From Burkholderiales bacterium (lineage in GTDB: Bacteria > Pseudomonadota > Gammaproteobacteria > Burkholderiales > Casimicrobiaceae), in contig JADYZP010000060.1 of the NCBI GenBank assembly GCA_020853025.1, positions 1 through 64,000 on the forward strand: a stretch of DNA of 64,000 nt. The letters are read 5' to 3'. Of the stretch, positions 35,182 to 46,140 are shown in pieces. The notes under the pieces are model-generated. The model was not told the DNA's origin, searched no databases, and worked only from the letters and a program-made list of their open reading frames with translations. Position numbers and translations under genes: made by a program. Within the stretch, counting starts at the first letter, position 1; each line of letters opens with the position of its first letter.

Positions 35182-36396
35182 CTATGGCTTCGGCGTGGCC
35201 TTCGTGCCGGAGGTCGACGTCGCGGCGGGTGCCGCCGGAGCCTGCGTTGGCGCCACCTTTACCGGCTGCCCGGGAACGACCTTCAGCACGCCGTCGACGA
35301 CGACGCGGTCCCCGGCATGCAGCCCCTGCACGATGACGATGTCCGTCGCGCCGGCGTAGTCGCCGACGATCACCGGCCGGATTTCGACGACGTCGCCGGT
35401 ACCGACGACGTAGACGAGATGGCCGTTCGCGCCCTGCTGCACGGCGAGCTGCGGAACGACGATCGCGTTCGGGCGCGTCGCGCCGTGGACGATGGCGGTG
35501 ACGAACATTCCCGGACGCAGCTCCATCCCGGTGTTCGGCAGCACCGCGCGCACCATGAACGAGCCGGTGTCCTGACTGAACGATGGATCGGCGAAGCTGA
35601 TCTTGCCCCGGTACGGATACTTGATGTCGCCGGGCAGCACGATGTCGACGTCGTAGTTCTCGTTCGCCGGTCGCACGAGATCGCCCCTTTTCACCTCTTC
35701 CTGCCACTTCGCCATCTGGTTCTGCGACACGCTGAAGTTGACCCAGATCGGATCGATCGCAGCGACGTAGGTGAGGTTCGCAGAGTCGGCCATCGCGTTG
35801 ACGAACGCGCCCTGGCGCTGCAGCGCGCGGCTCGCGAGGCCGGTCACCGGCGAGGTGATCGTTGCGTAGCCCAGGTTGAGCTGCGCCCCGTCGACCTTCG
35901 CTTGCGCCGAGAACACCGCCGCACGCGCGGCGTCGAGTTCGCCCTTCGCGCGGTCGAGGTCCGCCTGCGGCAGCGCGTCCTGCTCGGTCAGCGGCTTGAC
36001 GCGACCGTAGGTCGCCTCCGCCGTGGACAGGCGCGCCTGCTGCGACTGCAGTTCACCCTGCGCGGCGTTCAACTGCGCGATGAATGGCTTGGTGTCGAGC
36101 TGGAACATGAGGCTGCCCTGCTTGATCAGCTCGCCTTCCTCGTAGGCGATCTTGTCCAGGTATCCCGAGACACGGGCGACGATGTTGACCTGACGCGAAC
36201 TTTCCGTCTGCGCGACGAAGTTCGGCGAGAAGCCGATCGTCTTCGGCGTCACCGTGAGCACGGAAACCTGCGGCGCCGGGCGCGGCGGCGGCGGCGCCTC
36301 CTTGCCGCAGCCGGCGACGACGATGCCCATCAGCGCCAGGATGACCATGCAGGTCGTGCGCGCAGGCGTGGAGCGCTTGGGTCCGAACTGCTCCAT
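35182..36396 (-). CDS. RND efflux periplasmic adaptor (AcrA/MexA type)
   Basis: A 404-residue membrane-fusion protein. It is a lipoprotein (GIVVAGC, Cys about 30). The lipoyl/barrel-sandwich part begins VNIVARVSGYLDKIAYEEGELIKQGSLMF, then a helical hairpin rich in Ala, Gln and Glu, YATITSPVTGLASRALQRQGA and the beta-barrel and membrane-proximal parts with GMFVTAIV and VVDGVLKVVPGQPVKV. First gene of the pump operon. There is no regulator gene next to it; the 160-base upstream gap contains a direct repeat GTACACGCGG twice (36456-36465 and 36467-36476), which might be an operator. Confidence 0.93.
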   Translation of the reverse strand: MEQFGPKRSTPARTTCMVILALMGIVVAGCGKEAPPPPRPAPQVSVLTVTPKTIGFSPNFVAQTESSRQVNIVARVSGYLDKIAYEEGELIKQGSLMFQLDTKPFIAQLNAAQGELQSQQARLSTAEATYGRVKPLTEQDALPQADLDRAKGELDAARAAVFSAQAKVDGAQLNLGYATITSPVTGLASRALQRQGAFVNAMADSANLTYVAAIDPIWVNFSVSQNQMAKWQEEVKRGDLVRPANENYDVDIVLPGDIKYPYRGKISFADPSFSQDTGSFMVRAVLPNTGMELRPGMFVTAIVHGATRPNAIVVPQLAVQQGANGHLVYVVGTGDVVEIRPVIVGDYAGATDIVIVQGLHAGDRVVVDGVLKVVPGQPVKVAPTQAPAAPAATSTSGTKATPKP

Positions 36397-36557
36397 GTTG
36401 TGCGACCTCGTGACGACGGGTGAGAGAGGGCGGCGCCGACGCGCCAATGCCGGAAGTACACGCGGGGTACACGCGGCCCGCAATTGTGGCAGCGCAGCGC
36501 GCTGCTGTCGATCCGGCACGCACCCCTGATGGCGGCGTGGATATTCCGCTGGCGTGG

Positions 36558-37919
36558 TCAGGCTCCGGCTGCCAGACGCGCGTCGAGGTCGTACGCCTGT
36601 GCGCCGTCGATGGTGACGCGCACGAATTCACCGACGCGGAGCCCGCCGCCGTCCGCGACGCGCACCAAGCCGTCGATCTCCGGCGCATCGGCGGCCGAAC
36701 GCGCGATCGCCACGTCGTCGTCGATGGCATCGACCAGCACGTCGATGGTCGTGCCGACCTTGCGCCGGAGCCTTGCGGCGCTGATCCTCGCCTGCGCTTC
36801 CATGAAGCGCATCTGCCGCGCCTCTCGCTCTTCGGGCGGCACCGGGTCAGGCAAGGCGTTGGCCGCAGCGCCGTCGACCGGCGAGTACGCGAAGCACCCG
36901 ACGCGATCGAGTTGCGCCTCGTCGAGGAAGGCGAGCAACTGCTCGAACTCCGCCTCGGTCTCGCCCGGAAAGCCGGCGATGAACGTCGAACGGATCGTGA
37001 TCTCGGGACAGATCTCCCGCCACGCGCGGATGCGCGCGAGCGTGTTTTCGGCGTTGGCCGGGCGCTGCATCAGCTTCAGGATGCGCGGGCTCGCATGCTG
37101 GAACGGCACGTCGAGGTACGGCAGCAGCTTTCCTTCCGCCATCAGCGGTATGACGTCGTCGACATGCGGGTACGGATACACGTAGTGCAGCCTGACCCAG
37201 ACGCCGAGTTCTCCCAGTTCGCGCACGAGTTCGGTCATCTTCGTCTTCACCGGCCGGCCGCGCCAGAAACCGGTGCGGTACTTCACGTCGACGCCGTAGG
37301 CGCTGGTGTCCTGCGAGATGACCAGCAGTTCGCGCACGCCCGCGTTGACGAGATTTTCCGCCTCCTGCATCACCTCGCCGAGCGGCCGGCTGACCAGGTC
37401 GCCGCGCAGCGATGGAATGATGCAGAACGTACAGCGGTGGTTGCAGCCTTCGCTGATCTTCAGGTACGCGTAGTGCGATGGCGTGAGCTTGATCCCTTGT
37501 GGCGGGACGAGGTCGGCGAAGGGGTCGTGCGGCTTCGGCAGGTGCCGGTGCACGGCGCTCATCACTTCGGCGGTCGCGTGCGGACCGGTCACCGCGAGCA
37601 CCTTCGGATGCGCGTCGCGAATGAAGCCGCCGCTGTCCTTGGCGCCCAGGCAGCCGGTGACAATGACCTTGCCGTTCTCGGCCAGCGCCTCGCCGATCGC
37701 ATCGAGAGATTCGGCGACCGCGGCGTCGATGAAGCCGCAGGTGTTGACGACCACCAGGTCCGCGCCGTCGTACGAGGGCGCGATCGCGTAGCCTTCGGCG
37801 CGCAACCGGGTCAGGATCTGCTCGGAGTCGACCAGCGCCTTCGGGCAGCCGAGTGACACGAAGCCGACGCGCGGCGTCGCGGGCTCGACGGATGCTTTGC
37901 TGCGGCTGGAAGGAGGCAT
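36558..37919 (-). CDS. rimO: Ribosomal protein S12 methylthiotransferase RimO
   Basis: A 453-residue radical-SAM methylthiotransferase that adds a methylthio group to the conserved Asp of ribosomal protein S12. The N-terminal domain has the three cluster cysteines Cys25, Cys61 and Cys90 ([27 protein letters not shown]). The radical-SAM CxxxCxxC is CNHRCTFC at 159-166. A C-terminal TRAM domain follows (about 385-450). PhaRDLVSRP-like [12 protein letters not shown] and [12 protein letters not shown] are RimO-specific against MiaB. ATG 37919 has AGGAGG-type spacing problem (AGG overlaps codon 2 region on the opposite strand), so the ribosome-binding site is not strong. It lies 73 bases after phaR on the same strand. 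Confidence 0.95.
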   Translation of the reverse strand: MPPSSRSKASVEPATPRVGFVSLGCPKALVDSEQILTRLRAEGYAIAPSYDGADLVVVNTCGFIDAAVAESLDAIGEALAENGKVIVTGCLGAKDSGGFIRDAHPKVLAVTGPHATAEVMSAVHRHLPKPHDPFADLVPPQGIKLTPSHYAYLKISEGCNHRCTFCIIPSLRGDLVSRPLGEVMQEAENLVNAGVRELLVISQDTSAYGVDVKYRTGFWRGRPVKTKMTELVRELGELGVWVRLHYVYPYPHVDDVIPLMAEGKLLPYLDVPFQHASPRILKLMQRPANAENTLARIRAWREICPEITIRSTFIAGFPGETEAEFEQLLAFLDEAQLDRVGCFAYSPVDGAAANALPDPVPPEEREARQMRFMEAQARISAARLRRKVGTTIDVLVDAIDDDVAIARSAADAPEIDGLVRVADGGGLRVGEFVRVTIDGAQAYDLDARLAAGA

Positions 37920-37992
37920 CGAATTCACGTCGCGTTTGCATCGCAGCAAACGGCGTGCAAGGCTGGGGTTGCTGCGGCGCTTCGTGGAGGTG

Positions 37993-38568
37993 TCAGCGTT
38001 TCTTGTCGTCTTCGGCGTCCGGCCCCGGCGCCGCGCCGAAATTCGGGAAGGGAAAAGCGGTGAACATGCCGCGTGTCTGGTCCTGCATCCGCTGCTGCAT
38101 GTCCATGAACAGCTTCGCACTCTGCTCGAGGTAGTTGCCCAGCATGCCCTGCATCGCCGGCGCTTGCATCTGCATGAACTGCTTCCACAGGTCGGGCGTC
38201 AGCAGCATCTTGTCGCCGTAGACCTGCTTCGCCTGGTCCTGCAGCTTTTTCTGGATGGCGAGGAACGCTTTCACGTTCTGCTCCATGTACTGGCCCATGA
38301 TCGTCTGCTGCGCGCTGCCGTAGAAGCGGATCATCTGCGCGAGCATCTCCGAACTGAACATCGGAACGCCGCCGCCTTCCTCGTCGAGGATGATTTGCAG
38401 CAGGATCGCGCGCGTCAGGTCATCCCCCGATTTCGCATCGATGACCTGGAAGTCGATATTCTCCAGCACCATCTGCTTGACGTCGGCCAGCGTGATGTAG
38501 CCGCTGTTCGCCGTGTCGTAGAGGCGGCGGTTCGGATACTTCTTGATCATGCGGACGGTATCGCTCAT
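37993..38568 (-). CDS. phaR: Polyhydroxyalkanoate synthesis repressor PhaR
   Basis: A 191-residue PhaR. The N-terminal DNA-binding domain reads [20 protein letters not shown] with [15 protein letters not shown], the PHB-accumulation regulator signature; a middle helical part [21 protein letters not shown] and a Met/Gln-rich C-terminus ([12 protein letters not shown]) follow, which bind PHB granules in characterised PhaR. PhaR represses phasin genes until free PHB surface is present. It is transcribed divergently from the phasin gene, and the shared 330-base region holds candidate PhaR sites. ATG 38568 gives the conserved start [12 protein letters not shown]. Confidence 0.95.
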   Translation of the reverse strand: MSDTVRMIKKYPNRRLYDTANSGYITLADVKQMVLENIDFQVIDAKSGDDLTRAILLQIILDEEGGGVPMFSSEMLAQMIRFYGSAQQTIMGQYMEQNVKAFLAIQKKLQDQAKQVYGDKMLLTPDLWKQFMQMQAPAMQGMLGNYLEQSAKLFMDMQQRMQDQTRGMFTAFPFPNFGAAPGPDAEDDKKR

Positions 38569-38654
38569 CGGACGGCTCTCCTGCGAGGCAGGTTCAATTA
38601 TAACCCGCTGATTTATCGGATTTTTGACTATCCGGATGATCGATGGAGTCCACT

Positions 38655-38729
38655 TTGTGCAATGCACCAAAAAAGCCTTGACTTCGGTGCGAACTGTCCC
38701 TAGAATGGCAATTGTGCGGTGCAGCAAAA
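38655..38729 (+). promoter_or_regulatory. Phasin promoter bracketed by two matching motifs (candidate PhaR operators)
   Basis: A strong σ70-type promoter, TTGACT (38678-38683), 17-base spacer, TAGAAT (38701-38706), points to the phasin gene. It is bracketed by TTGTGCAATGCACCAAAA (38655-38672) and TTGTGCGGTGCAGCAAAA (38712-38729), identical at 15 of 18 positions and each with a TGCnnTGCA core. One site ends just before the -35 element and the other overlaps the expected start of transcription. That is a typical repressor layout, and the divergent gene encodes PhaR, whose known targets carry TGC/GCA-rich motifs. The rest of the 38569-38898 gap shows nothing else notable. Confidence 0.75.
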
Positions 38730-38898
38730 CAGTCGGCCGATTAAAGCTGAAGGCTGTTGCACCGAGGGCGGTCTTCCGGGCAGCAGACGATCCGGACCGC
38801 TCGAGCGCCGGCAGTACCGCAACGCGGATCGGCGCCAGCTTTCGAGGATCGCGTACGCATTAATCCGTTTTCACGACCATCGACAAAGAGGAATGACC

Positions 38899-39441
38899 AT
38901 GTACAACCCGACCGAACAAATCAGCGAATTCAGCAAGACCAATGTCGCGCAAGCCACGAAGTTCGCAGCGCTTTCGCTCGAGAACGCCGAGAAGTTGATG
39001 AAGTTGAACCTGGGCGCCACCAAGGCCGCGTTCGCACAGACCGTCGAAGGCGCGCAAGCCGCCGCGTCGGTCAAGGACGTGCAGGACCTGGTGGCGTTGC
39101 GCACCAAGCTCGCCGAGACGCAGATGCAGACGGCCGTCGGCTACACGCAGCACCTGTATGAAATGGCGACCGAAGCGCAGGCCGGCTACACGGCGCTCGC
39201 CGAGGAAGCCTTCGGTGTCTACACCAAGGGCATGGCGGCGTGGGTCGACAACGCCAGCAAGTCGGCACCGGCCGGTTCGGAGCTCGCCGTCAATGCGTTC
39301 AAGTCGACGATGGCCGCGACCAGCGCCGCCTTCGACCAGTTCCAGAAGGCGTCGAAGCAAGTCGTGGGCATGGCCGATGCGAATGTCCGTGCCGCCGCCG
39401 CGACGGCCGCCAAGTCGGTCAAGGGCAGGAAGGCTGCCTAA
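38899..39441 (+). CDS. phaP: Phasin (PHA granule-associated protein)
   Basis: A 180-residue phasin of the betaproteobacterial type (phasin_2): MYNPTEQISEFSKTNVAQAT followed by an almost wholly helical sequence rich in Ala, Lys and Gln with the typical LENAEKLMKLNLGATKAAF and ending in a basic GRKAA. It coats PHB granules and controls their number and size. AAAGAGGA is 6 bases before ATG 38899; an ATG at 38893 is too close to it. Expression is probably governed by PhaR. A good terminator follows at 39625. Codon choice is very regular, consistent with a highly expressed gene. Confidence 0.93.
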   Translation: MYNPTEQISEFSKTNVAQATKFAALSLENAEKLMKLNLGATKAAFAQTVEGAQAAASVKDVQDLVALRTKLAETQMQTAVGYTQHLYEMATEAQAGYTALAEEAFGVYTKGMAAWVDNASKSAPAGSELAVNAFKSTMAATSAAFDQFQKASKQVVGMADANVRAAAATAAKSVKGRKAA

Positions 39442-39624
39442 GGCAGACTCAAGGCCCATGCATCGGGTCCGCTGGCCGGCACGCTGCCGGTTAGGCGGAC
39501 GCCCACCTGGGGAACGACGAAGAGAACCTGAAACGAAGGGAACTTGAAAACGCTTCGACAGTCTCAACGTAGGTGGTGCAGTCTCCTTCTGTATCGATCC
39601 TCCTCCTGATTGATACAGCCTCGA

Positions 39625-39659
39625 ACCCCGCGATCTCTGATCGCGGGGTCGTTTTTTTT
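39625..39659 (+). terminator. Rho-independent terminator of the phasin gene
   Basis: ACCCCGCGATC-TCT-GATCGCGGGGT is a perfect 11-bp stem with a 3-base loop, followed by CG and eight T. It is oriented for the plus strand and lies 184 bases beyond the phasin stop, just before the convergent phaB stop. The stretch between has no gene. Confidence 0.92.
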
Positions 39660-39662
39660 CCG

Positions 39663-40415
39663 CTAGAACATGTGCTGGCCGCCGTTGATCGCGATGTTGG
39701 CGCCGGTCACGAACGCCGCCTCCTCGCTTGCCAGGTACGCGACGAGTCCCGCGACTTCCTCCGGCTTGCCCAACCGGCCCATCGGGATCTGCGGAATGAT
39801 CTTCGAGTCGAGCACTTCCTTGGGGATCGCCATCACCATCTTGGTGCCGATGTAGCCGGGTGAAATCGTGTTCACCGTGACGCCCTTGCGCGAGTATTCG
39901 AGCGCCAGCGCCTTGGTGAAGCCGTGCATGCCGGCCTTCGCCGCCGAGTAGTTGGTCTGGCCGAACGCGCCCTTCTGTCCGTTGACCGACGAGATGTTGA
40001 TGATGCGGCCCCAGCCGGTGTCGGCCATCGCGTCGCATACCTGCTTGCTCATGTTGAAGCACGAATCGAGGTTGGTCTTCAGCACCGCGTCCCAGTTCGC
40101 CTTGTCCATTTTCTTGAAGGTCATGTCGCGCGTGATGCCGGCGTTGTTGACCAGCACCTCGACCGGTCCGACTTCCGCCGTGACCTTCTTCACGCACGCG
40201 ACGGAGGACTCCCAGTCGGCGACGTCGCAGGGCTGGGCGTGGAAGGTGAAGCCCTGCGCCTTCATCGTGGCCAGCCATTCGGCCGACTTGGTGTTGCCCG
40301 GAGAGTAGGTGGTGACGACCGTGTAGCCGAGTGCCGCGAGCTTGATGCAGATCGCCTCCCCGAGGCCACCCATGCCGCCGGTGACCAGTGCGACCCGATG
40401 CTTGTCAGTTGCCAT
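39663..40415 (-). CDS. phaB: Acetoacetyl-CoA reductase
   Basis: A 250-residue short-chain dehydrogenase reducing acetoacetyl-CoA to (R)-3-hydroxybutyryl-CoA with NADPH, the second step of PHB synthesis. Cofactor motif TGGMGGLGEAI, NNAGITRDMTFKKM, catalytic Ser in INISSVNGQKGAFGQTNYSAAKAGMHGFTKALA (Ser, Tyr, Lys triad), and the C-terminal GANIAINGGQHMF are those of PhaB. It converges with the phasin gene. The synthase phaC and thiolase phaA are not in the window, so the pathway genes are dispersed in this genome. Confidence 0.95.
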   Translation of the reverse strand: MATDKHRVALVTGGMGGLGEAICIKLAALGYTVVTTYSPGNTKSAEWLATMKAQGFTFHAQPCDVADWESSVACVKKVTAEVGPVEVLVNNAGITRDMTFKKMDKANWDAVLKTNLDSCFNMSKQVCDAMADTGWGRIINISSVNGQKGAFGQTNYSAAKAGMHGFTKALALEYSRKGVTVNTISPGYIGTKMVMAIPKEVLDSKIIPQIPMGRLGKPEEVAGLVAYLASEEAAFVTGANIAINGGQHMF

Positions 40416-40558
40416 GTTGTCGTTCCTCCTCGTTGATTGTCGTCGTGCGGCATTTCCCGCGGCAGCGTGCAGGCGATGTGCGATGGACCGCGCCGCGCGC
40501 GGTCCGCAATGAACATGTTAGCGCAGGCGGGCGATTCCGGCATCCGCCGGCCGCCGCG

Positions 40559-41773
40559 CTACGCCGCCATGGCAGCCGGCCGCTTGATCGTGCGCTCGTC
40601 GATCGGCAGGTTGAGCAGCCCCGCCACGACGCCCAAGGCGATCGACAGGTACCAGACGATGTCATAGCTGCCGGTCGAATCGTAGAGCATGCCGCCCAGC
40701 CAGGCGCCGAGGAAGCTGCCGATCTGGTGCGAGAAGAAGGTGAAGCCCGCGAGCATCGCCAGATAACGGACACCGAAGATCTGCGCGACCATGGCGTTGG
40801 TCGGCGGCACCGTCGACAGCCACAGAAGCCCCAGCGCGACCGCGAAAGTGTAGACGGAGTACGCGGTGAGCGGCAGCCAGAAAAACAGCGCGAAGACCAC
40901 CGCGCGGCTGAAATAGATGAACGACAGGATGTACTTCTTGCTGACGCGCCCGCCCAGCCACCCGGTCGCGTAGGTGCCGATGATGTTGAACAGGCCGATC
41001 AGCGCCAGCGCGGTCACCGCCACGTGCGCCGGCAGGCCGCGGTCGGCCAAGTACGCTGGCAGGTGGACGGCAACGAACACGACCTGGAAGCCACAAACGA
41101 AAAAGCCCAGCGTTAGCAGCACGTAGCCGCGATGGCCGAGCGCTTCGCCCATCGCCTGTCCGGCCGATTGCTGAAACGAATGCGCCTGCGTCTCGCGCCG
41201 CTCGACCATTCCGGCGGCCAGTGGTGCGATCAGCAAACCGACGGCGCCCAGCACCAGCAGCGCACTGTGCCAGCCGATCGACGACAGCAACCATTGCGTG
41301 AGCGGCAGGATCGCAAACTGCCCGAAGGATCCCGCAGCCGCGGAGATGCCGAGCACCATGCTGCGCTGTTCCGGCGGAAACCTGCGGCCGAGCACACCGG
41401 CGACAACGCTGAACGTGACACCGGACAGGCCGACGCCGATCAGCACGCCGGCCGTCAGCACGAATAACCACGGCGCTGTCGCGTTGGCCATCAGCACCAG
41501 GCCGAGCACATAGCAGACGCCGCCAATGACGATCACCTTCGCCGACCCGAAGCGGTCGGCGAGCATGCCCGCAAAAGGCTGTGTCGCGCCCCAGACCAGG
41601 TTCTGCACGGCGAGCGCCAGCGCGAATGTCTCCCGGCCCCAGCCCAGGTCCGACGAGATCGGCTGCAGGAAGAGGCCGAAGCCATGGCGAATCCCCATCG
41701 CCAGCGTCAGGATCAGCCCGCCGCAGACGAGGACGACGGTCGGCGTGCGCCAGTCGGGGGTGCGCGTCGGCAT
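40559..41773 (-). CDS. MFS transporter, monocarboxylate-like
   Basis: A 404-residue major facilitator with 12 hydrophobic segments. It resembles bacterial members related to monocarboxylate or oxalate/formate transporters: RHGFGLFLQPISSDLGWGRETFA after the first helix, GMLADRFGSAKVIV as the loop 2-3 signature, and GWLGGRVSKKYIL as the second-half equivalent. Start ATG 41773 follows GGAGA at about 10 bases. The substrate cannot be deduced; its neighbours are glpK on the same strand and phaB. GGGCCG-rich sequence of about 140 bases separates it from phaB. Confidence 0.85.
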   Translation of the reverse strand: MPTRTPDWRTPTVVLVCGGLILTLAMGIRHGFGLFLQPISSDLGWGRETFALALAVQNLVWGATQPFAGMLADRFGSAKVIVIGGVCYVLGLVLMANATAPWLFVLTAGVLIGVGLSGVTFSVVAGVLGRRFPPEQRSMVLGISAAAGSFGQFAILPLTQWLLSSIGWHSALLVLGAVGLLIAPLAAGMVERRETQAHSFQQSAGQAMGEALGHRGYVLLTLGFFVCGFQVVFVAVHLPAYLADRGLPAHVAVTALALIGLFNIIGTYATGWLGGRVSKKYILSFIYFSRAVVFALFFWLPLTAYSVYTFAVALGLLWLSTVPPTNAMVAQIFGVRYLAMLAGFTFFSHQIGSFLGAWLGGMLYDSTGSYDIVWYLSIALGVVAGLLNLPIDERTIKRPAAMAA

Positions 41774-41875
41774 CGTTGTCAATTCTCCGTGCAATGGCGA
41801 TGTGTCGAAAGCGTCGCGCAGACATTCGTTGGAATGCCGGCGGTGGCAAGCGTTGCGCAGGGATGAGTCACGACG

Positions 41876-43354
<1,479 letters not shown>

Positions 43355-43435
43355 GTTTCTCCTCCGGTTGCCGCCAAAGCCGTCTTCACCCGGCTCGATG
43401 CCGAGTGGGGCGTCGATGTGGCCAATGCTGTTGCT

Positions 43436-45274
43436 TCACGCGGGCGGGCTCGCGGACTCGCACCACGAACGCCACATCGATCTGTAGCAGGATTCGAGAT
43501 CCGCGACGAATGCGCCGGCATCCATGAGCGGGGAAGCGCGCATTCGTTCACGCAACATGGGCCGCAACTGATGTCGCAGTCCGCGATCGCGGGCCAATCG
43601 AAGGTTCTTCTCCACGTACTCCGCCGGCGTCTCGGCGATCAGCTCGAACATTCCCAATGTGCTCATGATGCTGAAAGCATTCCTGGCGGCAGGTCGATCG
43701 CCTCTCAACGCAATCAGCGGCGTGCCCATCCACACCGTATCCAGTGTCGTCGCGCCGCCGCTATACGGAAGAGTGTCCATTGCGACGTCGAGATTGCCGA
43801 TCGCCTCGTAGTATTCGCATACGGGCAACCGGCCATGCAGCATGATACGCGTCGGATCGACTCCCAGCGCCGCGAATCGGCCAAGCAATCTGTCGCGTTG
43901 ATCGGGCGGCACGTCGAGCAGCGTGAACTCGATCCGCGGCTCGTTCCGGAGAATCTGTGCCCAGAGTTCGGCACACGCGTCGCTGATCTTCAAGTGGTTG
44001 TTGACCGAACCGAAGCGGATCTTGTCCGTTGCGCCGCCGGTCCGCGCGAACTCGTTCGGGGCCAGCCACGGCTCATAGCACCACTGGCTGTGCCGCAGCC
44101 GCACCAGCGTTTCTGTGAAGCACATCTCCGTTTCGCCTGGCGGGTCCGTGTAACGGTCGCAGATGCGGAAATCCATGGCGGCGATCCCTGTGGTGTTGAG
44201 ATAACCCATCCAGGTTGCCTGTACGGGTGCGGGGCGCCGCGCGAACGCCAGCAGGCGATTGTGGTTGGTGTGTCCGGACAGGTCCACGAGAATGTCGATG
44301 GCGTGGTTGCGTACGAGCTCGGCGAATTCGTCGTGCGTCAGGCTCGAAACGTCATGCCAGGTTGGTGCTGCTTCCCTGAGAGCCTCGGTCATGGCATCCG
44401 CGGCGGCGTTGTTCGAGTAGCAATGGATGTCCATGTTGTCGCCGTGATGGTGCTCAAGCACGGGCTTGATGAGCATCCCGACCGGATGCGCCCTGAAGTC
44501 CCCGGAAACATAGCCGACCCGAAGCCGACGCTGCGGATCTCGTGAATTGCTCCACGAGCTGTAGGTTCGGCCTGCCCGTCGGGCGATCGTGGCACCGATT
44601 CGAACGTGCAGATCGAACACCTGCGAAGTGGACAGGTCGGGCCGGTTGTTGAGTGCGAACAGCATCCAGCTGTCCGCGTCCATGGCGAATTCGCTGCCCA
44701 GCGCCAACAGGTCGACCGCTTCGTCGAAGCGATCCTGTCCTACCAGCATTTGCCCCAGATTGAATGCGGCGCCCGGATAATCGGGGCGAAGCGCGAGCGC
44801 CCGTCGAAGGTGGGCTTCCGCCTCGACGTCGCGGCCGGCAGTCGACAGAACATGCGCAAGCGATACTTCAGCTTCGGCCAGCGCGGGATCGATCTCGAGC
44901 GCCTCGCGCAACAGCTCTTCCGCACCTGCCGGATTGCCGCGGTTGGCAAGAAGCGTTGCCAGGTTGAAGCGGGCCGTGGCAAGTTCAGGTTGAATGCGCA
45001 TCGCCTCGCGATAGGCGGCGTCCGCCTCGTCGCCGCGTTGCATTTTGGCCAGGACGTTGCCCAGGTTCAGATGTGCTCGAGCGTAGGCAGGTGCCGACTG
45101 CACGGCCTTCCGATAACTCGCAAGAGCGGCCACGGTATCGCCGGAGTCTTCGAGCGCATTACCGGCCTGCACCAGCCCATCGGCAATTACGAGGGCGTCC
45201 GCGGTGGTTCGCTCCCCGGCTTCATCCCCCCTGCCGAGCAACTGACGACGCAGTTTCTTCAATCGGCTCAGCAC
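43436..45274 (-). CDS. TPR protein with SPINDLY/OGT-type (GT41) glycosyltransferase domain
   Basis: A 612-residue protein. Residues about 30-210 hold five TPR units (ALASYRKAVQSAPAYARAHL, ADAAYREAMRIQPELATARF and so on). The C-terminal part is a GT41-type catalytic region: RLRVGYVSGDFRAHPVGMLI, DILVDLSGHTNHNRLLAFA, PVQATWMGYLNTTGI, IRFGSVNNHLKISDACAELW and GGATTLDTVWMGTPLIAL. Eukaryotic OGT adds GlcNAc to Ser/Thr and SPINDLY adds fucose; bacterial relatives modify adhesins, flagellins or other proteins, usually with neighbours as targets. No obvious target gene is adjacent. The DUF2889 and TylF-like genes lie divergently upstream. Confidence 0.9.
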   Translation of the reverse strand: MLSRLKKLRRQLLGRGDEAGERTTADALVIADGLVQAGNALEDSGDTVAALASYRKAVQSAPAYARAHLNLGNVLAKMQRGDEADAAYREAMRIQPELATARFNLATLLANRGNPAGAEELLREALEIDPALAEAEVSLAHVLSTAGRDVEAEAHLRRALALRPDYPGAAFNLGQMLVGQDRFDEAVDLLALGSEFAMDADSWMLFALNNRPDLSTSQVFDLHVRIGATIARRAGRTYSSWSNSRDPQRRLRVGYVSGDFRAHPVGMLIKPVLEHHHGDNMDIHCYSNNAAADAMTEALREAAPTWHDVSSLTHDEFAELVRNHAIDILVDLSGHTNHNRLLAFARRPAPVQATWMGYLNTTGIAAMDFRICDRYTDPPGETEMCFTETLVRLRHSQWCYEPWLAPNEFARTGGATDKIRFGSVNNHLKISDACAELWAQILRNEPRIEFTLLDVPPDQRDRLLGRFAALGVDPTRIMLHGRLPVCEYYEAIGNLDVAMDTLPYSGGATTLDTVWMGTPLIALRGDRPAARNAFSIMSTLGMFELIAETPAEYVEKNLRLARDRGLRHQLRPMLRERMRASPLMDAGAFVADLESCYRSMWRSWCESASPPA

Positions 45275-45564
45275 GGTGACTCGGTATCCTTTGCGGGCAG
45301 GTTCCTGCGCCGGGGAAGCGCGATTCCCGCATCATGCCCGACCGCGCGCGGCCGCGGAGGGTCTTGCGAGATTTCGCCTCGGACGACACCATGCGGCCAA
45401 TCGACGCGCTCGTTTGGGCATCGACCAGAACGATGCGTGCCATGGCGCACGCTGCGCGCGAACGAAATGGTTTCCTCCGGTTGCCGTCATATTGCACCGC
45501 GGCGTAAAATCACGCTCTTTGTCGCAATTGTAGCCAACCATTCGCGGGCGCCACCCTTGGCGGC

Positions 45565-46140
45565 GTGTTCGCAATTTGCAAAGTTTCCGCTTTGACCCAT
45601 CCGCTCTCGTTGCCGACGATTCCCCGCGAACGCCTGCATTGCCGCACCGTAACCTACGACGGCTTCCGGCGCGCCGACGGGCTCTTCGATATCGAGGCGC
45701 ATCTGGTCGACGTCAAGGACCACGACTTCGAACTCCTGACCGGTATCCGGCCAGCCGGCATCCCGGTGCACGACATGTGGGTGCGCGTGACCATCGATCG
45801 CGCATTCGTCATCCAGGCAATCGAGGCGGTCACCGACAGCATGCCCTATCCCGGCGCCTGTGAACGCATCACCCCGGCCTACGAAAAGCTGGTCGGCAGC
45901 AACCTGATCGACGGCTTCCGCAAGCACCTGCACGAAGTCATGGGCGGCGTGCGCGGCTGCACGCACATCACCGAGATGCTGTCGAACCTGCCCAGCGCCG
46001 CCGTGCAGACCTTCGCCGGACTGCAGCGCGAGGACGCAGGCGAGGGCAAGCCTTTCCAGCTCGATCATTGCCACGCGCTCGAGACGACGACCGAGACCGT
46101 CCGCCGCTATTACCCGAAGTGGTATCGGGGTGCGGCCTGA
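45565..46140 (+). CDS. DUF2889 family protein
   Basis: About 180-191 residues of the DUF2889 family, unknown function. Recognised by RLHCRTVTYDGFRRADGLFD, IEAHLVDVKDHDF, IPVHDMWVRVTIDRAFVI, GGVRGCTHITEML and the conserved AVQTFAGLQRE. The conserved Cys and His residues in the GCTH and YPGAC motifs suggest metal binding, which is unproven. The start is uncertain: GTG 45565 or TTG 45592, both without strong ribosome-binding site; no ATG is available in frame before the conserved block. Its stop overlaps the start of the methyltransferase-like gene (TGATG), so the two are coupled. Confidence 0.75.
   Translation: MFAICKVSALTHPLSLPTIPRERLHCRTVTYDGFRRADGLFDIEAHLVDVKDHDFELLTGIRPAGIPVHDMWVRVTIDRAFVIQAIEAVTDSMPYPGACERITPAYEKLVGSNLIDGFRKHLHEVMGGVRGCTHITEMLSNLPSAAVQTFAGLQREDAGEGKPFQLDHCHALETTTETVRRYYPKWYRGAA

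Noticed and set aside
36456..36476. TetR-type operator before the RND operon
   Set aside because: Two direct GTACACGCGG copies exist but are not an inverted repeat, and no TetR gene is nearby; left as a remark only.
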